This document shows, in pieces, positions 1-10,800 of a stretch of DNA of 32,417 bases. The stretch comes from Phycisphaerales bacterium (GTDB lineage: Bacteria > Pseudomonadota > Gammaproteobacteria > Competibacterales > Competibacteraceae), in NCBI GenBank assembly GCA_014879435.1, contig JACSSB010000236.1:1-32417 (forward strand). The letters run 5' to 3'. The position numbers and the translations under genes were made by a program. How positions within the stretch are numbered: the first letter of the stretch is position 1; each line of letters starts with the position of its first letter. A model generated the notes under the pieces. The model searched no databases, had not been told where the DNA came from, and worked only from the letters and a program-made list of their open reading frames with translations.

Positions 1-27
1 ATTAATCACTTTTCTTCGTGCTGCGCC

Positions 28-56
28 TTGCCTCATACGGATTCAGTGTCTAGATT
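28..56 (+). promoter_or_regulatory. Candidate sigma70 promoter for the Cache-like gene
   Basis: TTGCCT at 28-33 and TAGATT at 51-56 are separated by 17 bases, and each matches the sigma70 consensus at four of six positions. The only downstream gene is the exported protein starting at 125. This is inferred from sequence match alone. Confidence 0.35.
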
Positions 57-124
57 TTGAGAACGTCGCTCCCTGTGACGGTGTGTTGAAGATCGAAATA
101 ACGAAACCCGAAAGAGGCTGATTG

Positions 125-622
125 ATGAATAAGAAAATGCTGATGGGTGTAGCTGCGTTCTGCACCATAGGTTTATCTTCTAGCGCTTGGGCAGCCGATG
201 CCGCGACGGCTGACGAAGTGGTCACTAAAGTCAAGGCAGCCGCCGTCGAAGTCAAGGCGCAGGCCGATGTCACCCTGTCGGAATTCGACAAGAAAGACGG
301 CAAATGGGCGTGGAAGGACACCTATGTGTTCGTGCTCGACTGCAGCAATGGGATCATGAAGGCGCATCCGAACGAGAAGGTCAAAGGTATGAAATTGACC
401 GATCTCAAAGATAAAGAAACCGGCAAAGAATTTGGTACCGCGCTGTGCAATGCTGCCAAGGACACCAACGGTGGCTGGGTTGAATACATGTGGACCAAGC
501 CCGGTGCCGAAGGCAATCACCGCAAGGTTGCCTACGTATTGACGGCGGGTGACTATCAGGTCGTTGCTGGCGTCTACGACGACAAATTAACGGCAGATGA
601 GTTGAAGGCTAAGACCAAGTAA
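125..622 (+). CDS. Exported single-Cache-like domain protein
   Basis: A 165-residue protein with a clear Sec signal peptide: lysines at 3-4, a hydrophobic core, and probable cleavage after AWA at residue 23. The mature part has an N-terminal helix rich in Ala, Val and Lys, then a segment containing KDTYVFVLDCSNGIMKAHPN, which resembles small periplasmic Cache (sCache_2) ligand-sensing domains, followed by GGWVEYMWTKPG and a C-terminal strand-rich part. No transmembrane signalling partner is fused to it, so it is probably a free periplasmic binding or sensor protein. The ATG at 125 is preferred over an in-frame TTG at 122 because GAGG at 114-117 lies seven bases upstream of the ATG. The ligand and role are unknown. 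Confidence 0.8.
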   Translation: MNKKMLMGVAAFCTIGLSSSAWAADAATADEVVTKVKAAAVEVKAQADVTLSEFDKKDGKWAWKDTYVFVLDCSNGIMKAHPNEKVKGMKLTDLKDKETGKEFGTALCNAAKDTNGGWVEYMWTKPGAEGNHRKVAYVLTAGDYQVVAGVYDDKLTADELKAKTK

Positions 623-779
623 TACGGACTATTTCTGACTGCGCGCGCATCCCCGTCAGCCGTCTGGCGGTGGAGCGCAGCAGTTTGTCACCTTATCCCT
701 ATTTTTGTTTCATTTTCTAATCATTCGTCATCTCGTTTATACTGACCCGGTTTTTCCACGCTCGATACAGGAGAACCCG

Positions 780-1304
780 GTGATCTATTCTCTCGGCGAC
801 CGCAAGGTCGAATTTCATGGTGAAGATTGGTTCATTGCCGATAACGCGACCGTCATCGGCTCAGTGATACTCAAGCAAAACGCCAGTATTTGGTTCAATG
901 CCGTGGTACGTGGCGACAATGATGTCATCACCATTGGCGAGAACTCCAACATCCAGGACAGTTCGGTCCTACACACTGACCCCGGTATTTTGTTGACCAT
1001 CGGTCGCGATGTCACCGTCGGTCATTTGGCCATGCTCCACGGTTGTGTGATCGGTGATAACAGTCTGATTGGGATCAAGAGCCTGATCATGAATCGCGCA
1101 GTAATCGGCAAAAACTGCTTGATTGGTGCCAACAGCTTGATCACCGAAGGTCAGGTCATTCCAGACGGTTCATTGGTGAAAGGCGCGCCCGGCAAGGTCG
1201 TGCGCACGCTGAGCGAGCAGGAAATCGAAGGTTTGCGCTTGACCGCTGGTCGCTACGTAGAAAACTTCAAGCGTTTCCAGCGCCACCTCTGTCGGCAGGA
1301 TTGA
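780..1304 (+). CDS. Gamma carbonic anhydrase family protein (YrdA-like)
   Basis: A 174-residue left-handed beta-helix protein built of hexapeptide repeats such as VIGSVI and VIGKNC. The three zinc/metal histidines of the gamma-class carbonic anhydrase fold are visible: His65 in VLHTDPG, and His82 and His87 in GHLAMLHGC. The family includes Cam and the E. coli YrdA-like proteins; many small bacterial members have unproven carbonic anhydrase activity, so the reaction should be treated as unconfirmed. The GTG start at 780 is chosen because AGGAG at 769-773 sits six bases upstream and the resulting protein begins at the usual place for the family. A TTG-initiated extension to 705 would add 25 unrelated residues. 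The stop is one base before the moxR ATG, so the two are probably cotranscribed. Confidence 0.9.
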   Translation: MIYSLGDRKVEFHGEDWFIADNATVIGSVILKQNASIWFNAVVRGDNDVITIGENSNIQDSSVLHTDPGILLTIGRDVTVGHLAMLHGCVIGDNSLIGIKSLIMNRAVIGKNCLIGANSLITEGQVIPDGSLVKGAPGKVVRTLSEQEIEGLRLTAGRYVENFKRFQRHLCRQD

Positions 1305-1305
1305 T

Positions 1306-2238
1306 ATGACCACTGTTTTGGAAGATCGTCTGGATCTGACTATCCAGCAGGTAGGTTCTACTATCCTCGGCAAGGAGCGCGCCATTCGTTTGGCGCTGAG
1401 TTGTTTGCTGGCGCGTGGCCATTTGTTGATCGAAGATTTACCGGGCATGGGCAAGACCACCCTGGCCCACGCGCTGGCGCGCTGTCTGGGCTTGCAATAC
1501 CAGCGCATCCAGTTCACCAGCGATCTGCTACCCGCAGATATCCTCGGGGCGGCAGTGTATGAGCGTCAGCGCGAGACTTTCGTATTTCATCCTGGACCGA
1601 TTTTTGCGCAATTGATCCTCGCCGATGAGATCAACCGTGCCACGCCCAAGACCCAGAGCGCATTATTGGAGGCCATGGAGGAAGAGCAGGTCACCATCGA
1701 AGGGGAAACCCGTGCGCTGCCGGAACCATTCTTCGTGATCGCCACCCAGAATCCAGCCTATCAGATCGGTACTTTTCCCTTGCCAGAGTCGCAGCTGGAT
1801 CGTTTTCTGATGCGGATCGAATTGGGTTACCCCGATGCCCAGGCGGAACGCGCCTTGCTGGAAGGCGAGGATCGCCGCGAAATTCTGGCGCGGTTACCGG
1901 TGTGCATGACCCCGACACAATTGCGCGAATTACAGGGGCGCTTGCGCGGGGTACATATTGCGGCGCCCTTGTTGGATTATGTGCAGGCATTGCTAGCATT
2001 TTCTCGCCAATCCAGCCGTTTTCGTGGTGGGTTGTCGCCACGCGCCGGTTTGGGACTGCTGCGGGCAGCCCGCGCCTGGGCGCTGCTACATCGTCGTAGC
2101 CATGTCCTGCCGGAAGATGTGCAGGCGGTATTACCAGCCGTAGTGGGACATCGTTTGCATCCCAATGATGATCATCTGGAACACTCATCCACCGATCTGG
2201 TCAGCCAGTTGCTGAGCGCCGTAGCAGTGGCGGTCTGA
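1306..2238 (+). CDS. MoxR family AAA+ ATPase
   Basis: A 310-residue AAA+ ATPase with Walker A EDLPGMGKTT (residues 43-52), Walker B LILADE (103-108), the MoxR-typical segment NRATPKTQSALLEAMEE just after it, and a sensor-1-like region FFVIATQNP. MoxR ATPases act as chaperone-like factors for maturation or assembly of protein complexes and are commonly encoded with DUF58 and transglutaminase/VWA genes. The start lies one base after the carbonic anhydrase stop, with AGGA shortly upstream. The DUF58 gene follows after a short gap, so translation is likely coupled. The exact client complex is not known. Confidence 0.93.
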   Translation: MTTVLEDRLDLTIQQVGSTILGKERAIRLALSCLLARGHLLIEDLPGMGKTTLAHALARCLGLQYQRIQFTSDLLPADILGAAVYERQRETFVFHPGPIFAQLILADEINRATPKTQSALLEAMEEEQVTIEGETRALPEPFFVIATQNPAYQIGTFPLPESQLDRFLMRIELGYPDAQAERALLEGEDRREILARLPVCMTPTQLRELQGRLRGVHIAAPLLDYVQALLAFSRQSSRFRGGLSPRAGLGLLRAARAWALLHRRSHVLPEDVQAVLPAVVGHRLHPNDDHLEHSSTDLVSQLLSAVAVAV

Positions 2239-2251
2239 GGTCTTGGCTGGC

Positions 2252-3199
2252 ATGTTTAAGACGTTGCGACAACGCTTCGAGGCGTGGGTGATGCGCAATC
2301 ATCGACCGGCCAATCAGCCGGTTCGACTGGACCGCCGTCGTATCTATATTCTGCCAACCCGCCAGGGTTATGCCTTTGCCCTGCTGCTACTGCTGCTGTT
2401 TCTGTGGTCGATCAACTACAGCAACAGTATGGGGTTCGCCTTCACCTTTCTGTTGTCGGCGGTGGCGCTGAACAACATGTGGCGTGCGCATAATAATCTG
2501 CAGGATTTGGTGCTACGGCCGGGTGCTACCGAAGCGGTATTCGCAGGTCAGGATGCCCACTTTGACTACTGGTTGGATAATCCCGATTCCAAGCCGCGTT
2601 ACGGCATCGGCTTGCAATGGCAGGATCGACCGCCTTGCTATGCCGATGCCCCGGCGCAGGGTTCGGCGACCATTGTCCTAAGTGTGCCCGCCAAACGCCG
2701 GGGGCGATTGCGGCCCGGTCGGCTGCGGGTATTCACCCGTTTCCCCATGGGTTTATTGCAGGCGTGGAGCTGGGTGGAGTTTGAACAGGATTGTCTGGTC
2801 TATCCGCGACCGCGAGGGGGGCGACTACTACCTGCAGCCATGGCCAAGAGTATCGGTAGTGGCGTAGGCGAACAGGGAGTTGGCAGTGAGGATTATGTCG
2901 GCTTCCGGCCCTATGCGCCCGGTGACTCCCCGCGTCGGATTGCCTGGCGGGCCACGACTCGTACCGATCAATTGCTGGTCAAGCGTTTTAGCGATCAGGC
3001 GCAGCCGGAACTATGGCTAGATTGGCGATTGCTGGAAGTAGAGGCGGTCGAGCCTCGCCTGGAACAGCTATGTCAATGGGTCTTGAAGGCGGAGCGCGAG
3101 GAATACGAATACGGTTTGCGCCTGCCGGGTCGGGAAATTCCACCGGCACATGGCGAAATCCACCGGCGCCGCTGTTTGGAAGCCTTGGCCTTGTTCTGA
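2252..3199 (+). CDS. DUF58 domain-containing membrane protein
   Basis: A protein of about 315 residues. After a short basic N-terminus come two hydrophobic membrane segments separated by a short polar loop (FALLLLLLFLWSI and then FAFTFLLSAVAL). The C-terminal half holds the DUF58 signature: SEDYVGFRPYAPGDSPRRIA then WRATTR, matching the family pattern R-x-Y-x-x-G-D-x-x-R-x-I-x-W. DUF58 proteins resemble VWA-like domains and are partners of MoxR ATPases. The ATG at 2252 is preferred because GAGG at 2237-2240 lies 11 bases upstream, whereas the in-frame TTG at 2243 is only two bases from it. The normal downstream neighbour, tgpA, is 11 kb away here because a reverse-strand island follows immediately. 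Confidence 0.88.
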   Translation: MFKTLRQRFEAWVMRNHRPANQPVRLDRRRIYILPTRQGYAFALLLLLLFLWSINYSNSMGFAFTFLLSAVALNNMWRAHNNLQDLVLRPGATEAVFAGQDAHFDYWLDNPDSKPRYGIGLQWQDRPPCYADAPAQGSATIVLSVPAKRRGRLRPGRLRVFTRFPMGLLQAWSWVEFEQDCLVYPRPRGGRLLPAAMAKSIGSGVGEQGVGSEDYVGFRPYAPGDSPRRIAWRATTRTDQLLVKRFSDQAQPELWLDWRLLEVEAVEPRLEQLCQWVLKAEREEYEYGLRLPGREIPPAHGEIHRRRCLEALALF

Positions 3200-3236
3200 T
3201 CTTGCCACGTTTTGTCATGGAGTGCAGATAGGCTAG

Positions 3237-4475
3237 CTACGCCGTAAATCTATGATCGATCTCTGCCAACGCTTTGCCGATGGTGGAGATCCGGGTTCTG
3301 GCGACGCCCCATTCCTGTGCCAGAGAACGCCATTGCACGGTAGCGGCTCTGGTCTGTTCGATAATCTCGCGCCAGTTTTTGATACCAGTTTGATGGGCGA
3401 TTTGCTTGATCTGCCTCAAGTTGGGATTACCGCTGCCAGCGATGTCCGTTGCATGTTCGTTGCGCATTCCGGTGCTGAAAGTGAGATCGTAAGCTGGAGC
3501 CAGCCGCCAGCCGTTCTCTTGGTGGATGAATGAGAAGTTACGGGTATGATCATCCTTGTTGTGGGCCAGGACATTAAACACCATCAGGCGAAACGCCCTT
3601 GCAACTTCTCGGACATCTCGGGTTAGATGAAGAGTTGCGCCGAGAACACTGTCGTAGCCTACTGAGGGATAGCGATGACTGGCGTACAGGTAGCCAGATA
3701 GGGTCAGGATGTGGTGTTTGTCATTGCCGTCACGGTCAAAGCGGCGTGTGGCGAACAGTGCTTCCGTGCTCCGGCCAATGCGCACTGGGATCAGCCGCGA
3801 TTCTGGCATCTCGATGTTGGCTAGGTGTGCCATGGCTGCGTAAGCCTGTTCAATACGTCCCATATCCAGTGGGTCATCCCGCGACCGAAATTTGACCAGC
3901 CAATGGTCATAACCTTCGGATAGGGGACTGAATCCCGATTGACAAGTTGTCGTATCGTCCGAGAGCGCAACCGTCACCTTGGGCCGGGCGCCGCCAGGCG
4001 AACCGCCCTGAATATACAACTGCTGTAATACATCCGGTGTTTTACCCGCTAGCATGGCCTGCGCCGCCCGCGCCAAGGTAGTGATATCAACCGTTTCAGA
4101 AATATTCCCTGTAGGCAAGGCTGGTTCGTATTCAAGGGCGCCCATTCCCCGATCACCCAGATAGGCCAAACGGTCCAGAGGAGTGATTTCTTGCATCCGC
4201 TCACCAAGAGTCTGGCGGAAAAAGCGATCCATCAACAACAGTCCCCAGCCGTCTGGTAGCGAGTCGTGGAAAACTCCGTGCAAGCCATCAAACACCTCTA
4301 TGCGCTTGGGTAACTGGACACTTGGGTTAAAGTCCAGCGCGCTCGGCGCAAGATCAAAACCTCGTGCGATCCAGTCGGGATCATATTGAAAGTAAATGCG
4401 CCCACGTTCACCCAGCCCAAGTTGTCCCACCTTGTGGCCAGCGAGACGGACGCTCAGGCGCGTGACGGGAATCAT
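3237..4475 (-). CDS. hipA: HipA-family serine/threonine kinase toxin
   Basis: A 412-residue HipA-type kinase of about the usual length. Motifs in order: the HipA N-terminal domain (residues 1-115, including HGVFHDSLPDGWG), the Gly-rich Ser-containing loop GGSPGGARPK (157-166) that corresponds to the autophosphorylated loop of HipA, the ATP-contacting lysine in LVKF (195), the catalytic loop HNKDDHTRN (305-313) with Asp309, and the metal-binding PAYD (327-330). In E. coli, HipA phosphorylates glutamyl-tRNA synthetase; the target here is not known. The start codon overlaps the hipB stop by four bases, the usual translational coupling of hipBA. All key kinase residues are present, so it appears functional. 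Its stop lies 37 bases from the convergent DUF58 stop, with no clear terminator between them. Confidence 0.9.
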   Translation of the reverse strand: MIPVTRLSVRLAGHKVGQLGLGERGRIYFQYDPDWIARGFDLAPSALDFNPSVQLPKRIEVFDGLHGVFHDSLPDGWGLLLMDRFFRQTLGERMQEITPLDRLAYLGDRGMGALEYEPALPTGNISETVDITTLARAAQAMLAGKTPDVLQQLYIQGGSPGGARPKVTVALSDDTTTCQSGFSPLSEGYDHWLVKFRSRDDPLDMGRIEQAYAAMAHLANIEMPESRLIPVRIGRSTEALFATRRFDRDGNDKHHILTLSGYLYASHRYPSVGYDSVLGATLHLTRDVREVARAFRLMVFNVLAHNKDDHTRNFSFIHQENGWRLAPAYDLTFSTGMRNEHATDIAGSGNPNLRQIKQIAHQTGIKNWREIIEQTRAATVQWRSLAQEWGVARTRISTIGKALAEIDHRFTA

Positions 4476-4774
4476 CCGCGTCCGCGCTGGCGCGGGGTGA
4501 GGCAGACCTGTTTGATTAAAACTGGTGGTTTTTCTGGGAACAGCGCAGCGAATTCATCCAGACCATCTAGGATGCTGGCCAGCTGCAGTAAACGGTTCAG
4601 AGCAATATGACCGGTGGTTTCGAATCGCTTGATAGTGCTTTCCGGCACGCCAGACCGAGCGGATAGGCTGCGACGTGACAGGTTTTCGGCTAGGCGGCGG
4701 GCCTTGGCGTGGGCGGCGATTCTCCCACGCACAGCTTCAGGAGTTTGAAAAATAAGAGGCCTCATGCTATCCAT
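4472..4774 (-). CDS. hipB: HipB-like XRE-family antitoxin
   Basis: A 100-residue protein with a helix-turn-helix of the Xre/Cro type at about residues 29-70 (LSRRSLSARSGVPESTIKRF and the following helix), and a basic C-terminal tail. It overlaps hipA by four bases, so it is the expected DNA-binding antitoxin that represses the operon and neutralises HipA. Two possible starts exist: ATG at 4774 and ATG at 4765 (Met4). Neither has a Shine-Dalgarno sequence, and a perfect TATAAT overlaps the first one, so a leaderless start at 4765 is possible. The druE-like gene ends 60 bases upstream on the same strand, so read-through from the Druantia-like operon is also possible. Confidence 0.82.
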   Translation of the reverse strand: MDSMRPLIFQTPEAVRGRIAAHAKARRLAENLSRRSLSARSGVPESTIKRFETTGHIALNRLLQLASILDGLDEFAALFPEKPPVLIKQVCLTPRQRGRG

Positions 4775-4778
4775 TATA
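4773..4778 (-). promoter_or_regulatory. Candidate -10 element of the hipBA promoter
   Basis: A perfect TATAAT lies on the reverse strand, overlapping the first possible hipB ATG. No good -35 is seen 16-18 bases upstream. A transcript from it would begin close to 4766, about at the second ATG. TATCC at 4768-4772 and GGAAA at 4783-4787 on the forward strand flank the hexamer in a way reminiscent of the E. coli HipB operator TATCC-N8-GGATA, but the spacing and sequence are not exact. Confidence 0.4.
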
Positions 4779-4834
4779 ACCAGGAAAAGCTCTTAATAGA
4801 TCACTGGTAGTCTGTAATTTTCCTGATTTACTTT

Positions 4835-7800
4835 TCAGTCAGCGTCCGCACAGTACCAATAAGTCGGGTAGTTAACATTCAGCGGTTCTATGATGAGATT
4901 GGTTCCCCGCAATTTTCCGATCTGTTGCGCCACATCGTGGTCGAAGGGAAAGTCGGGTCGTGTTCCAGACGCTGTACCCCAGTAACCAAAGCCTTGATCC
5001 AAACGGATCGACCAACGTTCGCCGTTGCTCCAAGTTAACACGAGTTCTCGAGCATGAGGCAATGTACGGGGAGTCGCCTCGTGCCACGTGAAGGTCGGCC
5101 AGCTTTGCTGGAACCACTGTTTGACTACCTGCTGGCGATCATAGCTGTCTCTCCAATCGTGGAATATTCGTCGGGGTTGTTCGGTTCCTGAATGATGCAG
5201 CGTAGCAGTTTCCACTCGCACTTCGGTCGTCGGTGTCAAACCACCGGAATAGTGAGCCAAACCCTGCAACAAATCGTGAAGCAGTAGGAGGGTGAACGGT
5301 GAACGCAAATAGCGGTCAGTGTACCGCACGGCTTGTAACGGTGTGGCACGGCTCAGGCGCTCAGCTAACCGGGGTGCCTGCTTTTCCAGGAATATCCAGG
5401 CACGTTCGCCGAAAGTGGCGGATGGTCCATTGAGCTCGGTGGTAATGGTCAGAGTGATCAAACCGGAAGTAGCGGGACGCAGTTCTTCCGGTGCCAAGCG
5501 TTGCCACGGTTCCGGCAACGGCGACAGTGGTTGCTTTTCGGTGGCACGGATGAACGGGCCGCCAGCTTGGCCGCTACCCCAAAGCGGACCGGGTAGCAAC
5601 GCGGTGGATTCCCTCGCCGCCCAGCGTACCCGCCGATTCGTACTGCCTAGTTCCAGAATCGGTGGCAAATTTGCGGTTGTTGCCAGATTCAAAGCAGAGA
5701 CGCAGTACAGTTCCGCGCCGCTGTAGGCGGTCAGCGCGGCCAGTTCGTTGCGCTGGCTGGCGTTCAGAGCATCCAGGTTCGCCGCCGAAGCGATCAGGCG
5801 CACGTTGACTCCGGCTTGTCGCCATCGTCCCAGATCGTTGCGCAATCGCCAAGCCAGTGGTTCCCAGTCCGGCACTGCGCCACCCAGATAAACTCGCAGT
5901 TCGGTAGCTTCCATCTGTTGCCCTTCGCGATTTAACGCCAGGGTGAGCGGCTCTATTTCCAGTTGGCTGTTAGTTCCGAAAGCTCGCAGATTATCGGGCA
6001 GATCCAGCGCGGCCAGGAAGTCCGTCGCCAGTAGAGCAATCGCAGTGTGACGGTTAAGATAATCCCGATGGTGTTGCGTATCGTGAGTTAGCAGGCAACT
6101 TTGACAGGCGGCGTCGCAGTCATGTGGACAATCTAGCGCTTGGCGGGCTTGCCGTAGCAACTTGGGCAGGAGAGCAGCAATCTGGCTGACATAGCCCGCA
6201 CCACCGGTGGCTGTGTCGTAAAGATACAGAGAGTACGTCGCTTCCTGGTTTTCCACGGCACGACTGGGTGCTGCTGCCACGCCTACCTCGGTTTCCTCGA
6301 TCCCCAGCGTCTTACACAAGGCGCAGCGCAACGCTACCGCCAGAGTGTAAGCGGCCGTCCGGTCAATGGGCTTGCCGACGAAGTTGAGGGGTTGCAATTC
6401 AAACACTTCAGTACGAGTGGCGATGCCCAGCCGCACTTCGCGCTGAATTGCCCAGCTTGCTTCTTGGTTGCCTGGACAAAATTTTTCTCGATCATTAAAA
6501 CGTCCACCTCGCAGGCGTTTGTGATTCTTCAGTGCCGAGTCCTGTTCGTTTTCTGAATCAGCTCGCCCACAACGTAAACACAATGCATAGCCTTTACCAT
6601 ATAAACCATCACTGTAGTGAAACAGCGAACCCTGCATGGTCGTTCGGTGGTAGCCCAAGGTTGCATTGGGCAAGGGCATCCAGTCTGTACCTTCCAGAGA
6701 AATTAGCGGATCGCGGACCGGAATATACTTCGGGAGAGTAATGTCATTATGTGGCTCCTGGCGGATATCTACGGCGAAACCGGCTGGCTGGATATAGCGA
6801 TAGCGGGTGAGCTTGCTAGCCGCTCCGCAATGCGGACAGCGCTCCGGTGGGGTAAGCCGCGTTCCGTTATGGCCACATTTTCGGCAGCGCCAGGCCCAGC
6901 GCAGATTTTGAATTTCCGGTTCGGCCTCGGCTTCAGCGGGAATTTGCCAGTTCAGAGTCACGCCGCCGCTACGATAAACTCGCCCATCCAGCACGGTATC
7001 GGTGCCTGGTGCGTAGTCGCGGATGGCGATGGCGAGGTGGCGGCTGGGATAACCCGCCCGACGCGAGCGGTTGTCTTCGCGCTCGTTGTCACCACTCTTC
7101 CGCTTCAAATCCTCTATCGTCGTGGTGACGAAAGGCACAACACCAGTGGGAAAACCGTAGCCGGGCAGGAATCCCAGATTGGCTAATTCGCTCAGCAGAT
7201 ATTCGCCACGCAGGCGCTGCAGCTGAATAGCAATGGCTTGCTCCGGTTTGCTGTTGCCTTCGCGGGTTGCAACGACCTTCTGTTGATCCAGTAGCACGTC
7301 CAGTTCCTGTCGCCAGTGTTTGGCAACCCGGCGCATGGCCTGAGAGGTGCGAGTGAGCAGGTACGCGGCAGACCGACCTGCCAGCACCGTGTGGTGGGTC
7401 AGGGTGGTTAGCCCTTCGGTCATTTGATCAGCGGATGGGGTTTCTTCGCACCAGCCAGCAAAACATTCCCAAGGTGCTGAAGTTATCGCGTCGGTGGATT
7501 CAAAGAACCAACCGGTGTGTAGGCGGCGAATATCGGGTGTGCGGTCGTGCAGGAAAGCAGCCAACGACAGGGCGTTCAGGTGGCGTTGCACGATGGGTTC
7601 GCTTTGCAGGGCGATCTGTGGCAAGCCCAGTCGGCTGGCAAATGGCCACAGTGGATTTTGAAACACTGCTTCTCCTTGAGGTGTAGCTTTGCACAAGGTA
7701 AAACTCAGGGCAGCGGTTTCACCTCGGCGTCCGGCCCGTCCAGCCCGCTGCAGGAAATTGGCTGGATGTGGCGGGACATTATTCATGGCGACAGCGGTCA

Positions 7801-10800
7801 GGCCGCCGATGTCTACGCCCATTTCCATGGTAGTCGAGCAACTCAATAAGTTAATCTTGCCAGTCTTGAATTCTGTTTCACGTCGGCTCAGGTTCGCACC
7901 GGCAATTTGTGCCGAGTGTTCCATGGCGCGAATGTAGCGGCGATGCCGGGCCAAACGATCACTGAGATCGGGCCAAGCGCTCAATGCCCGCAAGGCGCGA
8001 ACCTGCGGATCAGATTCCAGCCAGGTATCTGCCTCTTCCGGATCGCGGCCTAGCCAGAATGGATGTGGAACGCGAGGCATCATCACCCGCTGGCATTGCG
8101 CCAACGTACCGGGTGCAGGCAGGCTGGGAAGATATGGTGTGGTCTCGCGGAATGCCACTGGCAGTAGTCGGCGGGCCATCGGACAGAACCAGGCTTCGCG
8201 TACTTCGGTGAGCACAGCCTGCTTGTCCAGTTCCAATTGAAAGCCGTTTTCGGTCTGAGAAAGCAGGGGACGGATGCCGTCCCAGATGGCGATGAGCATT
8301 TCGTCAATCTGACCGCGCTGTTCTGCATCGTCAACATCTAGGCGAAACACATGACTGAGCAGGCGAATCAGCCGGTTGCGTTTGGCTTGAGATGAACAGG
8401 TTGAAGGCCAAGCGCGTTGAATTTTCCGATTGGTGACTGACACACCCGGTGTGAGCAGGAAGCTTGGCCAGCCGGGATAGCCCAGCCAACGAATTATGTC
8501 CGGCGGCGCTTGGATTGCAGGTTTGCCACTTCGCAAAAAGTAATCGACCGCGACTTGCAGCAATGACCGCCATTCTTCAGGCTTGACGCTGCGCTGTTTC
8601 ATCACTGCCGGTACATCAGTCTTTTCTAAAGCTGGATAGCACAGTTGCACCAATCCTAAACCTTCCAGCGAGAATTGGCGCTTGGGACGCAGGAAGAATT
8701 CCCGCAACAGGCATAGCCTGACCAATAATCGGTCTGACAATAGATCAAAGGTCAGCTCCTTGAGTGCTGGCAACAGCCAACGATTGAAGTCGTCCGCGCC
8801 AAACAACCTATTTTCGGCTTCTTCCCAGGTCAGCCGACCCACGGGTGGCACTTCTAGTTTCATCAACTCCTGACGTTTCTGCTCCAGCAGATCGTACAGT
8901 ACCGGTTTCGGGTTAGCGTGAACCAATGGTTCCAGAGCCTCGATTTCCGATCGGATCTTTCTAACCCGTGCGGAATCAGCAGGCTGGGCGCTGGCGATCA
9001 GGGAGTGGTAAAGTAAACTTCGTACATAGTCGCGTTCACTTTCCTGCTGCAATTTGGCGGCAAAGCGGGCGGTACCTTGGCGGCTATCGGTGAAGGTGAT
9101 CAGTCGCCGCCCATCGAGTGGGCGAGGTTCTTGTCCCTCGGTCAATGGCGGCATGGCTTCCAGTAGGGTCGGAATCGCCGTGCCCAACAGGAATGGTGCT
9201 CCGATCCGTACCGGTTGGAACTGCGTTCGTTTGCGCTCTTTATCTCCGCAGACTGCGCATTCCAAACCCTTTTCGCCAGGAAAACGCAAATGTACGTGAA
9301 TACCGGTGGAGCCTGACGGATCAAGACGACCATCAGGAGCCAATCCCCAGTTGCGTTGGGTAGCCTGATCAAGTCGAGTTAAGAGGCGAGGTTGTTTTAC
9401 CGTTGGTTCGGGTGGTGCTTCGGTTTCGTCCTCATTCTCATCCTCGCTGATCGGTTCCAGTTCTTGCTGAAATTCGTCCTCGTTCAAATCGTATTCATGT
9501 GGAACCAGCCAATCGTGGCCGTTCTCGTGCTTTTCGGCAGTGGACAGGTACTCCGCCCCGCATTCTCCACATTGCACCAGTTCAAAAACTGAGTTTTGGC
9601 AATGCCGACAATGCGCGCGCCGTTCCAAAAAGATCGCACCAAACGGCCAACCTGGCTGATCCAGCTCCGTGCCCGTTCGCCCGGAACAATTGCTATTGGC
9701 GCATGCCCACAAGCCGCTGACGGTGCGTTGGAATAGGTGGCCGCGCAATGGTAGGAATGGTTCGCCCTGATCGTTCACCGCCTGGGTACAGAGATCCAGC
9801 CACTGCAGAGTCTCGCGCTGGGCCGAGGCATCGGCGCGGCCTTTCAAAATTTCGGCAAGTTGACTCAACAGGCTAGGCTGAGAGGCCAGTTGGGCACGCA
9901 CGGCGTGCATTCGCCCATCACTCATCAGAGCCTGGAAACGCTCCTGGGGAGATTGCGCACGTAGCGTTTCCAGGTTGGGGCAAAGCAAGTTACTATTGAG
10001 CAACAATTTCGGCAGGGTGGGAGTTTCCCGCTGACCTTCGATGACGTGCACTCGGTCCACCGATACACCGGCCACATAGGTCAGAAATTCCGCTAGGTGC
10101 TGGCGGGATGCTGCGCTGGCGTCGCCAAGTGTGGCTGAGGTGGCAATAAAGCGTACATCGCCGGGGCGGCAGCCAAAGGTGTGCAAAACCCGCCGCAACA
10201 ACAGAGTTAATTCCGCCGCCTGAGAACCGATGTAAGTATGTGCTTCGTCAATCACGATCCAACGCAACTGGCCCTGAGATTGTTCGATGATGGGTCGGTC
10301 TTCATTGCGTACCAGCAGGTATTCGAGCATGGTTGCGTTAGTGACCAGCAACGGCGGTGGATTGGTCCGCAGGGTACGGCGGTCAGCTACTTCACATTGC
10401 CAGTCGCTGCGAGCCTGCTCCGGCGTGTCGCCGTTGTAGAGACAGAAACGGATGCCGCCCTTGAATGGTTCCGACCAAGCGATCAGCCGATCCTTCTGGT
10501 TTTTGATCAGCGCGTTGAGCGGGTAGAGAAACAACGCCCGTACCCCGGTTAGCGGTGCGTTCTGCCGCTGTTCGAGTTCTGCCGCTAGATCGTTGAGAAT
10601 CGGGATCAGGAAACATTCGGTTTTGCCAGAGCCGGTGCCACTGGTGACCAATACCGAACGTGGTGGCTGACCCTGAATCAGGGCTTGCCAGGCTTCCAAC
10701 TGATGGCGGTACGGCCGTTGCTGGGCGGGGAAGCTGTAGTCCTCGTTTAATCTTGCTTTCTGCGGGCCGAGTAAGGTGCGCACCAAGCTGGGATGCAGCA

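Noticed and set aside
705..779. Longer TTG start for the carbonic anhydrase family protein
   Set aside because: The added residues are not family-like, and AGGAG lies at ideal distance from GTG 780.
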